From: Roseateles sp. YR242
GTDB taxonomy: Bacteria > Pseudomonadota > Gammaproteobacteria > Burkholderiales > Burkholderiaceae_C
DNA: 46,809 bases
NCBI RefSeq assembly: GCF_900109745.1
Contig: NZ_FOAV01000023.1
Span: 1-46,809, forward strand
Reading direction: 5' to 3'
The stretch's first letter is position 1. The number at the start of each line of letters is the position of its first letter. A program made the translations under genes and the position numbers. This document shows positions 1 through 9,508 of the stretch, one piece after another. A model generated the notes under the pieces. The model did no database searches, was not told the DNA's origin, and saw only the letters and a program-made list of their open reading frames with translations.

Positions 1-3
1 AGA

Positions 4-38
4 ATTGAGCCGAGAGGGAAAATCCCTTTCGGCTCAAT
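4..38 (-). terminator. Hairpin downstream of tRNA-Pro
   Basis: Bases 4-19 pair with 23-38 around an AAA loop, giving a 16-pair stem with a single G-T pair. It begins 9 nt beyond the encoded CCA of the tRNA on the minus strand, where a factor-independent terminator is expected. Only three further bases are visible before the window edge, so the U-tract cannot be judged. Confidence 0.6.
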
Positions 39-46
39 GAGATAGA

Positions 47-123
47 TGGTCGGGGCGGCGGGATTCGAACTCGCGACCCTCTGCTCCCAAAGCAGATGCG
101 CTACCAGACTGCGCTACGCCCCG
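47..123 (-). tRNA. tRNA-Pro (anticodon UGG)
   Basis: On the minus strand the acceptor arm CGGGGCG (117-123) pairs with CGCCCCG (51-57), followed by discriminator A and an encoded CCA (47-49). The anticodon stem-loop reads CTGCT-TTGGGAG-CAG, placing TGG at the anticodon. The T-arm holds GTTCGAATC, and the D-arm has the usual AGCGCAG and GGTAGCGC elements. The 77-nt length is standard. A hairpin at 4-38 follows it; the addA-like gene starts 28 bp to the right and is read in the same direction. Confidence 0.97.
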
Positions 124-150
124 ACGAAGACCGTGATTCTAACCACAAAT

Positions 151-3100
151 TCAGGCCATCCAATCAATTCTGTCTGCAACTCTTTCTGTGCAGTCGATCA
201 ACCGCCCTTGACCGGTGATAAACGCGCACCGCACCGGCTCCCCCGGCTGCAGTGCCCGCACCGCTTCCCGGTAGCGCCAGAGCTGTTCCAGATAGTCGTC
301 GTTGTTCTGCGGCGCCGGGTGCAGCTTGTAGTCCAGCACCCACCAGGTGTCCGCCGCGCCGCCCTCCCCGCGCCGGCAGACCAGCCGATCCAGCCGCATA
401 TCCAGTTGACGCCAACTCAATGGCACCTCGTTGCCATGCCAGCGCAGGCGGTCCGGATCAAAGAATGGCGCGCAGCTCTCGCTGCCCAGGATGGCCTTGA
501 CGCTTCGCTGCAGCCGCTCGTCCCGGCGCGCATCCAGGCCATACATCTGGGCTGCCGCAGCCATGAGCCGCTCCAGCGGGTGCTGCCGCCCCTGCGGGCC
601 GCTGTGCCACTCCAGTACCCGGTGCAGCGCCTCGCCAAGGGCGGCACTGTCGTCCACCACCTCCGGCCCCTGGCCGAGCTCGCCGCCACCCCGGGCGCCC
701 TCGGCAGGCTGCACAGCCCCAGCCACTGCCGGACGCTGCGCCATGGGGGGCGCTGGCGGCAGTTGCTTCAGGACCGCGACCCGATCACCGGCTCGCACTT
801 GATCCAGGTCGCGCGCTATCGACGCATTCACATCCACTTCCGCATCCGCACCACCATCGTCGGGCACCCGCATCGGGGCTGCCAGCGGCTGCAACCGCGC
901 CCACCATGTGGCGCTGCTGCTGGCTCGCCTGGCCGCCGTCCGGCTGATCAGCAGGCGGTGGCGTGCACGCGTCATCGCCACATAGAGCGCGTTGAGTTCC
1001 TCGCGCTGCCGCTGCTCCTTCTCGTCGTCCAACAAGGGCTGCAGGGAGGCTGGCGGCCGGCTCTCCGAGACCAGGAAGGCCACCGTGCTCGGCACTGCCT
1101 CCTGCACCGGCCAGGACACGGCCAGCGCCATGGACTCGGCCCGCGCCGGGCCGGCCTCCGTGTCCATCAGGATGACGACCTTGGCCTCCAGGCCCTTGGC
1201 CCCATGCACGGTGAGCAACTGCACCGCATCCGGCTCGGCGGGCGCCGCCAGCTTGAGCGCACGTTGTTTGAGGGAACGCACAAAACCATACAGGCCGGCG
1301 TAGCGCCCACCGTCCAGGTCGAGCGCCAGCGACAACAAGGCCTCCACCGCATGGAGCCGTGCGCGGCGCTCGCTGGGCGGCACGGCAGCCGCCAGACGCG
1401 CCATCAGGTCGCCTTCGTGCACGATGGCGTCCAGCAGGTCGTGCGGACTGCGCAGCACCGCGTAGCCACTCCAACGCGGGAGAAGTTCCCGCGCGCGTTG
1501 CAAGGCCGGGCTGAGCGTCGAGGGGTCCGCATCCATCAAGGCGGCCCACCAGGAGCGCGGTTCATCCGGAGAGGGCGACTCGTCCACGGGCGGCACCCCA
1601 TCAGCGCAGGGGCGCTCGTCAATGGACGACATCGCCCCGGAAGACGGCAAGTCGTCCAACGCTGCCGAGCCTTCAAGACGTGATGGCCCATCCGGCGAGG
1701 ACGGTTCACCAGGCCAAGGCCGCTCGCCCACGGACGGGATGGCGCCTGTGTCATCAACGATCGCCGCAGCATCCACCTCAAAAGGCACGGCGTCATCCCA
1801 GCCCGGCGGAGGCTCATCCGCCAGTGCCTCATCCGCCAGTGCCTCATCCGCCAGCCCGTCATCCTCGTCCAACCCCGGCAGCCACTTCACCGCCTTCGCC
1901 CGCGCGGCCAGATCCAGCAAGTCTGCATCGTCCACCCCGAACAAGGGGCTGCGCAGCGCATGCGCCATGGAGAGGTTGTGCCCGTTGGAGGCCAACAGGT
2001 CCAGCAGGGCCAGCAGGTCCCGCACATCAGGCGCATCCAGCAAGGGCATGTCTTCCGGCGCCGCGTGCGCAATCCCGCGGGACTTCAACACCTGCGCCAG
2101 CACCCGCAACCCCTCACGCTTGCGGGCCAGGACAAAGATGTCACCGGGCTCCACCTGATCGCCGGCCAGCAGGGCCTCGATGGCACCCGCAATGCGCTGC
2201 GCCTCCGCCTCTCGCCGATGCAGTTCGGCCTCACGACGCGGTTGCGTCAGGCTGGGCCGCCAGACGCCCTCCCCCCGGGCCTCGCCGGACTGCGCGTCCT
2301 CAGGGCCTTCATCCACGAGATGAAAGACCCCGTCCAAGGGGTCACCCTCGCCCGATTCAGTCGTGTGTGCACGGAAGCCGCTGTACTGTTGCGCCAGGGT
2401 GGCCGACTCGAAAACCGCATTGACCGCCGCCAGCACCTGCGGCGAGTTGCGCCGCGTGTGATCACAGGCCAGCAGCACACCATCCAGCCCTTCCCGGACG
2501 AAATCCCGCGCCGCGGCAAAGACGCGAGGTTCTGCCCGTCGAAAGCGGTAGATGCTCTGCTTGGGGTCGCCCACGATGAAGACCGACGGCGGCCGCTGGC
2601 CGCTCGCGCCGCCACCAGCCCCCACATAACCGGACAGCCATGCATACAGGGCATGCCACTGCAATGGGCTGGTGTCCTGAAACTCGTCGATCAGCAGGTG
2701 CCGCACCTGCGCATCCAGGCGCTCCTGCACCCAGCCGGCCAGCGCCGGGTCGCCCAGCAGAGCCAGCGCACCGCGTTCCAGGTCATTCATGTCAACCAGG
2801 CCACGTTCGCGCTTGAGATGTTCAAACTGGTCGAGCAGCACCAACGCCAACCCGCACATCTGCAGGTGCCATTGGCGAGCCTGCCGCTGATCCAGCGCCA
2901 TCTGCAGGCGCGTGACACGGTCCAGCAGGCTCAGAATCTCCGGCGCGTCACCAACCGCTTTTCGGGGGCTGCCATCGGCCGTGAACAAGGCAGCACGCAC
3001 CCCCTCCAGCGCGGCTTCATCTTCCAGCTGCAACGCCTGTTCCAGCGCCGTGGCGCACTTGCGCGTGGTGGCGCCTTTCATACCCCCCAGCTCGACGGCC

Positions 3101-3867
3101 AGCGCCTGCAACGGCGCCCGCAGCAGACCGAAGCCCTCCAGGGGATGCGTAAAAGCCGCGAACTCGGGCACCACGTCGCCAGCATCGGGCATGCTGCTCA
3201 GCAGCCGACCTTCCTGATGGGCGAGACGGATTTCCACTCGCTTGCTGAAGGCCGCGGTCAACCACCCCGTCAGCTTGTTGCGCCCCTGGGTCAGGCACAG
3301 TGATTCGTAGTCGGCCAGCAATGCGGCATCGGCCAGCACGGCCGTATGAAAGCGATGCCACAACTCGGGCATGAGGTCGCTCTCATCCTCCAGCAACTGC
3401 AGCTCGGGCGACAGGCCCTGCGACTGCAGGAGTTCCAGGGGCGCCGCCCGCAGCAGTTGCGAGAACCATGCGTGGAAGGTGCGGATCTCCACCGCACGGG
3501 ACCCCTGCAGCAGGCGCTGCTGCAGGGAAGCCAGGGCAGGCGCAAGCGCCGCAGCGTCGGTGTCGGACATGCCACGCTGGCGCAGCGCACTCACACGACC
3601 GTCATGGTCGCAGTGGGCGAATTCGTGCAGCCACTCGTTGAGCCGCTCTCGCATTTCTCCGGCGGCCTTGCGGGTGAAGGTGATGGCCACGATGTCCTGC
3701 GGCTGCGTGCCATCGAGCAGCGCCCGCAGGATGCGGGAGACCAGCATCCAGGTCTTGCCGGCCCCCGCACAGGCCTCCACCACCACGCTACGCGCCGGGT
3801 CGCAGGCCAGCGCATAAAAGCGTTCACGGGCCACGGGGGCGCCATTGAGGGTGTAGGCGGCCGTCAT
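151..3867 (-). CDS. addA: AddA-type UvrD-family helicase/nuclease subunit
   Basis: 1238-residue ATP-dependent DNA helicase with a C-terminal nuclease, the AddA/RecB type that processes double-strand breaks for recombination in the cytoplasm. Visible motifs are Walker A ACAGAGKT (residues 32-39), helicase motif Ia ITFTRKAA, Walker B with DEFQDT (394-399), a QSIYRFR segment, helicase motif V (TVHGAKGLE) and YVAMTRARHRL near the helicase end. The PD-(D/E)XK core is D1160 followed by D1179-Y-K1181. It overlaps the upstream addB-like gene by 4 nt (ATGA), so the two are translationally coupled. An acidic, Pro/Ser-rich insertion around residues 670-790 includes a 15-bp tandem repeat and is unlikely to be part of the folded core. 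The subunit name (AddA rather than another RecB-like type) is inferred from the partner. Confidence 0.88.
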   Translation of the reverse strand: MTAAYTLNGAPVARERFYALACDPARSVVVEACAGAGKTWMLVSRILRALLDGTQPQDIVAITFTRKAAGEMRERLNEWLHEFAHCDHDGRVSALRQRGMSDTDAAALAPALASLQQRLLQGSRAVEIRTFHAWFSQLLRAAPLELLQSQGLSPELQLLEDESDLMPELWHRFHTAVLADAALLADYESLCLTQGRNKLTGWLTAAFSKRVEIRLAHQEGRLLSSMPDAGDVVPEFAAFTHPLEGFGLLRAPLQALAVELGGMKGATTRKCATALEQALQLEDEAALEGVRAALFTADGSPRKAVGDAPEILSLLDRVTRLQMALDQRQARQWHLQMCGLALVLLDQFEHLKRERGLVDMNDLERGALALLGDPALAGWVQERLDAQVRHLLIDEFQDTSPLQWHALYAWLSGYVGAGGGASGQRPPSVFIVGDPKQSIYRFRRAEPRVFAAARDFVREGLDGVLLACDHTRRNSPQVLAAVNAVFESATLAQQYSGFRAHTTESGEGDPLDGVFHLVDEGPEDAQSGEARGEGVWRPSLTQPRREAELHRREAEAQRIAGAIEALLAGDQVEPGDIFVLARKREGLRVLAQVLKSRGIAHAAPEDMPLLDAPDVRDLLALLDLLASNGHNLSMAHALRSPLFGVDDADLLDLAARAKAVKWLPGLDEDDGLADEALADEALADEPPPGWDDAVPFEVDAAAIVDDTGAIPSVGERPWPGEPSSPDGPSRLEGSAALDDLPSSGAMSSIDERPCADGVPPVDESPSPDEPRSWWAALMDADPSTLSPALQRARELLPRWSGYAVLRSPHDLLDAIVHEGDLMARLAAAVPPSERRARLHAVEALLSLALDLDGGRYAGLYGFVRSLKQRALKLAAPAEPDAVQLLTVHGAKGLEAKVVILMDTEAGPARAESMALAVSWPVQEAVPSTVAFLVSESRPPASLQPLLDDEKEQRQREELNALYVAMTRARHRLLISRTAARRASSSATWWARLQPLAAPMRVPDDGGADAEVDVNASIARDLDQVRAGDRVAVLKQLPPAPPMAQRPAVAGAVQPAEGARGGGELGQGPEVVDDSAALGEALHRVLEWHSGPQGRQHPLERLMAAAAQMYGLDARRDERLQRSVKAILGSESCAPFFDPDRLRWHGNEVPLSWRQLDMRLDRLVCRRGEGGAADTWWVLDYKLHPAPQNNDDYLEQLWRYREAVRALQPGEPVRCAFITGQGRLIDCTERVADRIDWMA
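1811..1855 (-). repeat. Three 15-bp tandem repeats inside addA
   Basis: Three near-identical 15-bp units encode a repeated LADEA/LADE segment at about residues 671-685 of the AddA-like protein. The period is a multiple of three, so copy-number change would keep the frame. It lies at the start of a low-complexity acidic insertion. Confidence 0.85.
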
Positions 3868-6701
3868 GGTGCGGCACCTTCCCAGTCGTCACGCCGGCAC
3901 AGGCCGCGCATGTCGCAATACTCGCAGGCCACGCCTTCGCCCAGTGCCGGCAAGGCATCGCCCCGATGGATCTTCAGCAGGTCTTCACCCAAGCCCTGCA
4001 CCAGCTGGATGGCGCTTTCGGCCACGTCCGGATGCGCAACCGCAGCGATGCCCTTGGGATCATCCAGCGCCAGATACTCGGCATGAAGCAACTCCGGACG
4101 CCCTGAGGCCACCCCCACCGCACCTCCTGCGACACCACCCGATGCGTCATCTTCCACCTCGCCCGCCGAGGGCGTCTGTGCAGCGCCCATGAGCACCGCG
4201 TAGACCGCCAGCTGCGTGTCCTCCAACGGGTCAGCCACCTTGTCCTTGAGGCCCTTCACGCTGCCGGTCTTGTAGTCCAGCAACCAGCGGCCGCCCGGTG
4301 CGTCGTCCATGCGGTCAATGCGGCCCAGCAAGGCCAGCGACGCCAGTGTGGGATCCCAGCCCGACCAGGGGCGAACCTCACGCGCCACCTCACCCTGACT
4401 GAACAGCTGCCCCTGCGCCTCGCGCTCGCGCAACCAATCCAGATACACGGGCACAAAGCGCGCGAAGCTCGCCGAGAACGGCAGGAACTCTGCGGGCGAG
4501 AGCCCTTGCTGGTGCATCTGCGTCTGGGCCGCCTGGCGCATTCGCGTCTCATCGTCCATGGCGCCGCCCTGCCCGGCTTGGCGCTCGGTATGAAACTGAT
4601 GCAGCACGGCATGCAGCCAGGTGCCGTAGTCACGCTTGTCAGCCTGTTGATCCAGTTCCTGCACTTCACGCAGCCCGAGCAGGACGCGAGAGAAGAACTG
4701 GTAAGGGCACTGGCGTAAGGATTCCACCGCGCTGGCACTCAAGGCGCGCGGCAGCCGCCCTTGCGCCTGGGCGCTTGCCCGTTGCCGGACCTGCACCGGC
4801 ACCTGCATCTCCACACGCGGGTCGCGCCACAACGGCAGCGGCCCCAGGCCGGCAGCCTGCCGGGCCAGGTCCAGCCGGTCCAAGAGGGGACTGGCCGCCA
4901 GCGGCTCGCTGCCCCGGTGTGCACAGCGCAGCAGCGTGACGGCCGGCGCCCGCAGAAGCTGAACAAACTGGCGCGCCAGCGCGTCGCGTTTTTCTTCGAT
5001 GGTGGGCAGGCCGAACTGGCGTGCCAGGGTGTCGCTGATGAGATTCGGGCCGGCCGGCACCGGCCCCAGGGTGGCAGCGTCGGCGCCTGGCAGCACCACG
5101 GCGCCAAATGGCCGCAGCATGGCACGTGCCAGCGGCGTGATCATGACCTGCAGTTCCCCCTGTATCGGTGGCACGTACTGGGCGGCTTCGAGCGTGGCGG
5201 AAATCCAGGCGGTGAATTCCATGGGGCTCAGCACGGTCTCCTTTACCACCGCCTCATGCGCGGACCCGGGCCAGGGGGAGCGCTTGAGCCACAGCGCATC
5301 CAGCAATTGGGGACCACCGGCGGGTTGCTCGGCCAGACGCTCATCGGCACCCAAGCGTTTGAGCACCTCGCCCAGCTCCTTCAGCCAGTCTTCCAGCGTG
5401 CGGCTGCCTGAGGCCTGCAACGGCGCCACTGCTTCGCGAGCCTGGGCCCACAAGCGGGCGCTGCCCGGTGTCAGCCGGTCTTCCCGCACAGCGGCCGGGG
5501 CCGACCAGCCGCGCTGGCGACATCGCGCCTCCAGCGCCGGCAAGGCCCCACTGCCGGCGCGCTCTCGCAGTGCGGCGGCCAGCGGTGTCTTGAGCCAGGC
5601 CAGCCATTCATCCACCGTGGCATCACGGCGCGTGGCGCGCAGCATCGCCATCAGTTGGGCTGCAGGCGCGGTGGTGGCGAGTGTCCACCCCGTTTCATCG
5701 GCAATGCCCAGACCCTGACGCTCCAGCAGCGCACGTACACGGCGCAGCAGCACCCGGTCCTGGGCGATCAGCGCCACCGGCGAGCGGCCGGCGTTGAGGT
5801 GGTCCAGCACGGAGGCAGCGCTGCACTGCGCCAGATCCTCAAAGTCATCGCACGGCGCCTGTTCCACCTGCGCGGGCGGCACGCCATGGCGATAGGCATC
5901 GTCCAGCAGTACATCGGCACTCAGGCGCAGGCAGGGAATGCCCTCCGCCTGCGCGGCGTCCAGCAAGGCATTGGCCAGCAGGTCCGGGCCACCGGCCTGC
6001 AGATGCAGCCAGGCGCTGGGACGCAGGTCAAAGAGCGCATCGGTGGCGGGCGCACGCGGATCGGCTGCCGCCCATTCCAGGGCGACCAGCAGCAAGGCGC
6101 GCTCCAACTGGCCCGTACCGCTTTGCGCGGCCAGGGTCTGCCGGACCAGTGCCCAGAAAGCGATGCGGCCAGCCGGTGAGCGGGTCTGGGCGGCGCGGGA
6201 CAAGGCATGGGCGGCTTCCACCAGCCGCTGCACCGCCGCTTCAAATGCGCGGGCGTCTTCCTGCCGCAAGGCCTGCGCCCAGGTCTGGCTGCGCAGCAAC
6301 TGGCGCGCTGCCAGGGCGTCGATGGCGGCATCAAACGTCAGTTGCAGCGCCTGGGGCAAGGCGCTGGGCCCCAGCGCCGAGGCCAGGCTGTGCGTGGTCT
6401 CGATGCGTGGCTGCCAGCGGCTCAGTTTCATCCAGGCGCGGCGTGCCGGCGCCAGATGCTGCGCAAACGGCAGCAGCAGCACGGCATCCCGGGACGCCAG
6501 GCCGTGCGCCTCCAGCCAGGCAGCGGCACGCTCGGCCAGCCGGTCCCAGAAGACCGCATTGGCGTGGGCTCCGTCCAGCGGGAACGCCTCCGGCAACCCG
6601 CCTACGCGCCCTGACTGAGGCGTGGACGCAACAGCCCCCTCCAATGGGAGAGCGCTCGAAAACAGCGGTTCGGAGAACAGATCGTCGGTGGGAACGGTCA
6701 C
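3864..6701 (-). CDS. addB: AddB-type PD-(D/E)XK nuclease subunit
   Basis: 945-residue partner of the helicase-nuclease. No Walker A is seen at the N-terminus, as expected for an AddB-like subunit whose helicase half does not hydrolyse ATP. The C-terminal nuclease shows D796 (GRIDRMD), D809 and K811 (LDYKTG) and a following Q-x-x-x-Y helix. Four cysteines, C665 (RQCPYQF) and C926/C929/C935 (CEYCDMRGLC), have the spacing of the AddB/Cas4 iron-sulfur clasp around the nuclease domain. The start codon is GTG at 6701; its stop overlaps the addA ATG. The 245-bp gap to trxA is divergent and must hold promoters for both directions, but no strong hexamer pair is visible for this gene. Confidence 0.85.
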   Translation of the reverse strand: MTVPTDDLFSEPLFSSALPLEGAVASTPQSGRVGGLPEAFPLDGAHANAVFWDRLAERAAAWLEAHGLASRDAVLLLPFAQHLAPARRAWMKLSRWQPRIETTHSLASALGPSALPQALQLTFDAAIDALAARQLLRSQTWAQALRQEDARAFEAAVQRLVEAAHALSRAAQTRSPAGRIAFWALVRQTLAAQSGTGQLERALLLVALEWAAADPRAPATDALFDLRPSAWLHLQAGGPDLLANALLDAAQAEGIPCLRLSADVLLDDAYRHGVPPAQVEQAPCDDFEDLAQCSAASVLDHLNAGRSPVALIAQDRVLLRRVRALLERQGLGIADETGWTLATTAPAAQLMAMLRATRRDATVDEWLAWLKTPLAAALRERAGSGALPALEARCRQRGWSAPAAVREDRLTPGSARLWAQAREAVAPLQASGSRTLEDWLKELGEVLKRLGADERLAEQPAGGPQLLDALWLKRSPWPGSAHEAVVKETVLSPMEFTAWISATLEAAQYVPPIQGELQVMITPLARAMLRPFGAVVLPGADAATLGPVPAGPNLISDTLARQFGLPTIEEKRDALARQFVQLLRAPAVTLLRCAHRGSEPLAASPLLDRLDLARQAAGLGPLPLWRDPRVEMQVPVQVRQRASAQAQGRLPRALSASAVESLRQCPYQFFSRVLLGLREVQELDQQADKRDYGTWLHAVLHQFHTERQAGQGGAMDDETRMRQAAQTQMHQQGLSPAEFLPFSASFARFVPVYLDWLREREAQGQLFSQGEVAREVRPWSGWDPTLASLALLGRIDRMDDAPGGRWLLDYKTGSVKGLKDKVADPLEDTQLAVYAVLMGAAQTPSAGEVEDDASGGVAGGAVGVASGRPELLHAEYLALDDPKGIAAVAHPDVAESAIQLVQGLGEDLLKIHRGDALPALGEGVACEYCDMRGLCRRDDWEGAAP

Positions 6702-6946
6702 GGGAACAGGTCCGGAGAGGCTTCAGGCGCCCTTGTGCCCAGCGGACGCCCCCTGGGATCGCGTCGAAAGGCTTGACTTCCAGGAAGACACCCACATTTA
6801 CGAGGAGTACCTACTCGACATGAGGGTTCTGGGCTTTATGTAAGAATCATTGTGCCTTGATCCCCGCCACTCCCGGGTGACCGGATTGGTCGGACCGGAT
6901 TATCGAGCAGGCCCATGCACAGGGATTGCAAGCAAGGACTCCATTC

Positions 6947-7273
6947 ATGAGCGAACAGATCAAACACATCTCCGACGCCTCCTTTGACAGCGACGTCATC
7001 CAAGCCGACAAGCCCGTGCTGGTCGATTTCTGGGCCGAATGGTGCGGCCCCTGCAAGATGATTGCCCCGATCCTGGAGGAAGTTGCCCAGTCGTCGGCCG
7101 AGCGTCTGCAGATCACCAAGCTGAACGTGGATGACAACCGCGAAGTGGCCGCCAAGTACGGCATTCGCAGCATTCCGACGCTGATGCTGTTCAAGGGCGG
7201 CCAGCTCGTGGCCTCCAAGGTTGGCGCCTTGAACAAGGCCCAGTTGACGTCCTTCCTGGACGCCAACCTATAA
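6947..7273 (+). CDS. trxA: Thioredoxin 1
   Basis: 108-residue cytoplasmic thioredoxin that reduces protein disulfides with electrons from thioredoxin reductase. The redox motif WCGPCK is intact, preceded by VDFWAEW, and the cis-proline loop reads SIPTLMLF. The start is set at MSEQ because AAGGA at 6934-6938 is well placed and family members begin there; an in-frame start 21 bp upstream adds a non-family extension. It is followed on the same strand by rho, the common trxA-rho arrangement, and a candidate rho promoter overlaps its last codons. Confidence 0.97.
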   Translation: MSEQIKHISDASFDSDVIQADKPVLVDFWAEWCGPCKMIAPILEEVAQSSAERLQITKLNVDDNREVAAKYGIRSIPTLMLFKGGQLVASKVGALNKAQLTSFLDANL

Positions 7274-7274
7274 T
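7244..7274 (+). promoter_or_regulatory. Candidate sigma-70 promoter for rho
   Basis: TTGACG (7244-7249) and a perfect TATAAT (7269-7274) are separated by 19 bp, longer than ideal. The -10 box overlaps the trxA stop codon, so rho could be transcribed independently of trxA. The predicted start is near 7281, immediately before a strong hairpin. Confidence 0.5.
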
Positions 7275-7280
7275 CTCCTC

Positions 7281-7633
7281 ATCCGTGGCCAGCCGAGCGG
7301 CTTTCCACGGACCTGTTGCCACCACGCCCGCCCTGGGTTGAACGCTCTCGGAATCTCCTGGAGCATGCCCGGGGTGAGCGCGTGGACTCGGCGCCCAAGC
7401 TCCCGCATGTCCATCAGCTTCTGGTCGAAGCACGCAGGTCTGTATGCCCTGCCCAACCGGCCCTGAAGCCGCCCGTCAGGCGATGCGCAAGGTTTCATTC
7501 CTTGCCGTCGCAGGTACGGCAATGCAGTCGGCCCTCCATCGGGCCCTCTTCATGATGGCTGCGAGACGCCTGGGCTCACCGTTGTTTGTGTCCCTGGCCT
7601 TGGCAGGTTCTGGACGACAGACTGGGTCATCCC
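7281..7633 (+). other. Long 5' leader region of rho
   Basis: About 350 bp without a convincing gene. It begins with a hairpin at 7283-7310: CCGTGG pairs with CCACGG, enclosing AGCCG-AG-CGGCT. The hairpin has no T-run after it, so it is not an ordinary trxA terminator. Rho synthesis in enterobacteria is autoregulated through a transcribed leader; a similar role here is inference. Short open frames exist inside but none has a recognisable product. No clear Shine-Dalgarno precedes the rho ATG. Confidence 0.45.
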
Positions 7634-8896
7634 ATGCATCTTTCCGAATTGAAGGCGCTTCACGTCTCCGCCCTGATCACGATGGGCGAAGAACTGGAGA
7701 TCGATAACGTCGCTCGCATGCGCAAGCAGGAGCTGATGTTTGCGATCATGAAAAAACGCGCCAAAGCCGGCGAGCAAGTGTTCGGCGACGGCGTGCTGGA
7801 AGTCCTGCCTGACGGCTTTGGCTTCCTGCGTTCGCCCGAGACCAGCTACATGGCCTCGACGGACGACATCTACCTCTCCCCCAGCCAGATCCGCCGCTTC
7901 AACCTGCACACCGGCGACATGATCGAAGGCGAAGTGCGCGTGCCCAAGGACGGCGAGCGCTATTTCGCGCTCGTCAAGGTGGACCGCGTCAACGGCCTGA
8001 CGCCGGAGGAGTCCAAGCACAAGATCATGTTCGAGAACTTGACGCCGCTCTTCCCGAAAGAGCAGTTCAAGCTTGAACGCGATATCCGCGGCGACGACAA
8101 CATCACCAGCCGCATCATCGATCTGATCGCGCCCCTGGGCAAAGGCCAGCGCGCCCTACTCGTGGCCCCGCCCAAGAGCGGCAAGACGATGATGATGCAG
8201 CATCTGGCGCACTCCATCGCGGCCAACTATCCCGACGCTCACCTCATGGTGCTGCTGGTGGATGAGCGCCCTGAAGAAGTGACCGAAATGCAGCGCACGG
8301 TGCGCGGCGAAGTCATCAGCTCCACCTTCGACGAGCCGGCGGCCCGTCACGTGCAGGTGGCCGAAATGGTGATCGAGCGTGCCAAGCGCCTGGTGGAACT
8401 GCGCAAGGACGTGATCATCCTGCTGGACTCGATCACACGCCTGGCGCGCGCCTACAACAACGTGCTGCCCAGCTCCGGCAAGGTACTGACCGGTGGTGTG
8501 GACGCCAACGCCCTGCAGCGCCCCAAGCGCTTCTTTGGCGCCGCCCGCAACATCGAAGAAGGCGGCTCGCTGACCATCATCGGCACCGCGCTCGTGGACA
8601 CCGGCTCCAAGATGGACGAAGTGATCTACGAAGAGTTCAAGGGCACCGGCAACTGCGAAATCCACCTGGATCGTCGCATGGCGGAAAAGCGGGTCTACCC
8701 GTCCATCCTGCTGAACAAGTCGGGCACCCGCCGCGAAGAGCTGCTGCTCAAGCCGGAAATCCTGCAAAAGGCATGGATCCTGCGCAAGCTGCTCTACCCG
8801 ATGGACGAGATCGAGGCGATGGAGTTCATCCTCGACAAAATGAAGTCGTCGAAGAACAACCATGATTTCTTCGACATGATGCGCCGGGGCGGCTGA
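7634..8896 (+). CDS. rho: Transcription termination factor Rho
   Basis: 420-residue hexameric RNA-dependent ATPase that ends transcription at unstructured C-rich RNA. The N-terminal Rho domain starts MHLSELK and contains the RNP-like DGFGFLR and [10 protein letters not shown]; the ATPase core shows the P-loop [20 protein letters not shown], the Walker B region [16 protein letters not shown] and the Q/R-loop segment [20 protein letters not shown]. Length matches the E. coli protein (419) closely, with no large insertion. The start is chosen at MHLSELK; an upstream in-frame extension does not resemble the family. An intrinsic terminator follows at 8981. Confidence 0.98.
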   Translation: MHLSELKALHVSALITMGEELEIDNVARMRKQELMFAIMKKRAKAGEQVFGDGVLEVLPDGFGFLRSPETSYMASTDDIYLSPSQIRRFNLHTGDMIEGEVRVPKDGERYFALVKVDRVNGLTPEESKHKIMFENLTPLFPKEQFKLERDIRGDDNITSRIIDLIAPLGKGQRALLVAPPKSGKTMMMQHLAHSIAANYPDAHLMVLLVDERPEEVTEMQRTVRGEVISSTFDEPAARHVQVAEMVIERAKRLVELRKDVIILLDSITRLARAYNNVLPSSGKVLTGGVDANALQRPKRFFGAARNIEEGGSLTIIGTALVDTGSKMDEVIYEEFKGTGNCEIHLDRRMAEKRVYPSILLNKSGTRREELLLKPEILQKAWILRKLLYPMDEIEAMEFILDKMKSSKNNHDFFDMMRRGG

Positions 8897-8980
8897 ACGC
8901 CCTGTCGCACCAAGACGCGGTGCAAGCCACGGCTCAAGCTACGCTTCAGCCCACGGCACCAGCCTCGTGCAAGACTTCAC

Positions 8981-9005
8981 AAAAGCCGCCTCCGGGCGGC
9001 TTTTT
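8981..9005 (+). terminator. Intrinsic terminator after rho
   Basis: GCCGCC and GGCGGC form a GC-rich stem with a TCCG loop, flanked by four A residues and five T residues, about 85 bp after the rho stop codon. Oriented for plus-strand transcription. Confidence 0.88.
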
Positions 9006-9049
9006 GTTGGCGCCCCCGCCACCAGCAAGGGTGGCTCACTGCCGCAGCA

Positions 9050-9079
9050 TTGAGCCGCTGCTCACCTTTGCGCTATACT
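9050..9079 (+). promoter_or_regulatory. Sigma-70-like promoter for rpmE2
   Basis: TTGAGC (9050-9055) and TATACT (9074-9079) with an 18-bp spacer, between the rho terminator and rpmE2. The predicted start is near 9086, giving a leader of about 70 nt. Confidence 0.6.
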
Positions 9080-9105
9080 CTGCGTTTTTCCGCTGTCGAC
9101 AAGTG

Positions 9106-9122
9106 CATCGCACGGTGCGATG
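9106..9122 (+). promoter_or_regulatory. Near-perfect palindrome in the rpmE2 leader
   Basis: CATCGCAC-G-GTGCGATG, eight bases each side of a single G, lies 31 bp before the rpmE2 start and within its predicted leader. It could be an operator for a dimeric regulator or an mRNA hairpin used for autogenous control. It does not match the usual AT-rich Zur box. The regulator is unknown. Confidence 0.4.
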
Positions 9123-9153
9123 TGGCTGGCGGCACCACAGCGAGGTTTCCAAA

Positions 9154-9420
9154 ATGGCTAAAGAAGGCATTCACCCCAACTACCGCGACGTTGCTTTCGT
9201 GGATCTGTCCAACGGCTTCCAGTTTGTCACCCGCTCGACCGTGACGACCAAGGACACCATCAAGCTGGACGATGGCCGCGAACTGCCGCTGGTCAAGCTG
9301 GAAACCTCCAGCGAGTCGCACCCGTTCTACACCGGCACGCAAAAGAGCATCGACAGCCTGGGTGGCCGCGTCGAGAAGTTCCGCAACAAGTTTGCCAAGC
9401 TCACCCCGACCAAGAAGTAA
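9154..9420 (+). CDS. rpmE2: Ribosomal protein bL31, type B (zinc-free)
   Basis: 88-residue large-subunit ribosomal protein. It begins [15 protein letters not shown] and ends in a lysine-rich tail. There are no cysteines, so this is the C-minus, type B paralogue that does not bind zinc and can replace the zinc-containing form under zinc limitation in other bacteria. The start is set at MAKEG from family alignment. It has its own promoter and terminator. Whether the genome also has the zinc-binding form cannot be seen here. Confidence 0.95.
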   Translation: MAKEGIHPNYRDVAFVDLSNGFQFVTRSTVTTKDTIKLDDGRELPLVKLETSSESHPFYTGTQKSIDSLGGRVEKFRNKFAKLTPTKK

Positions 9421-9508
9421 TTCAAGGTCGCGATGGTCGCACTGAGTGCAACACTCAGAGGTTCTCTCAGAAGTTCTCTCAGCACTTCACTCAGCGCGCC
9501 CCCAAAAG

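Noticed and set aside
6773-6802. TTGACT / TTTACG as a trxA promoter
   Set aside because: The -35 is fair but the -10 matches at only half the positions, and another weak pair lies nearby, so no single promoter is called for trxA.
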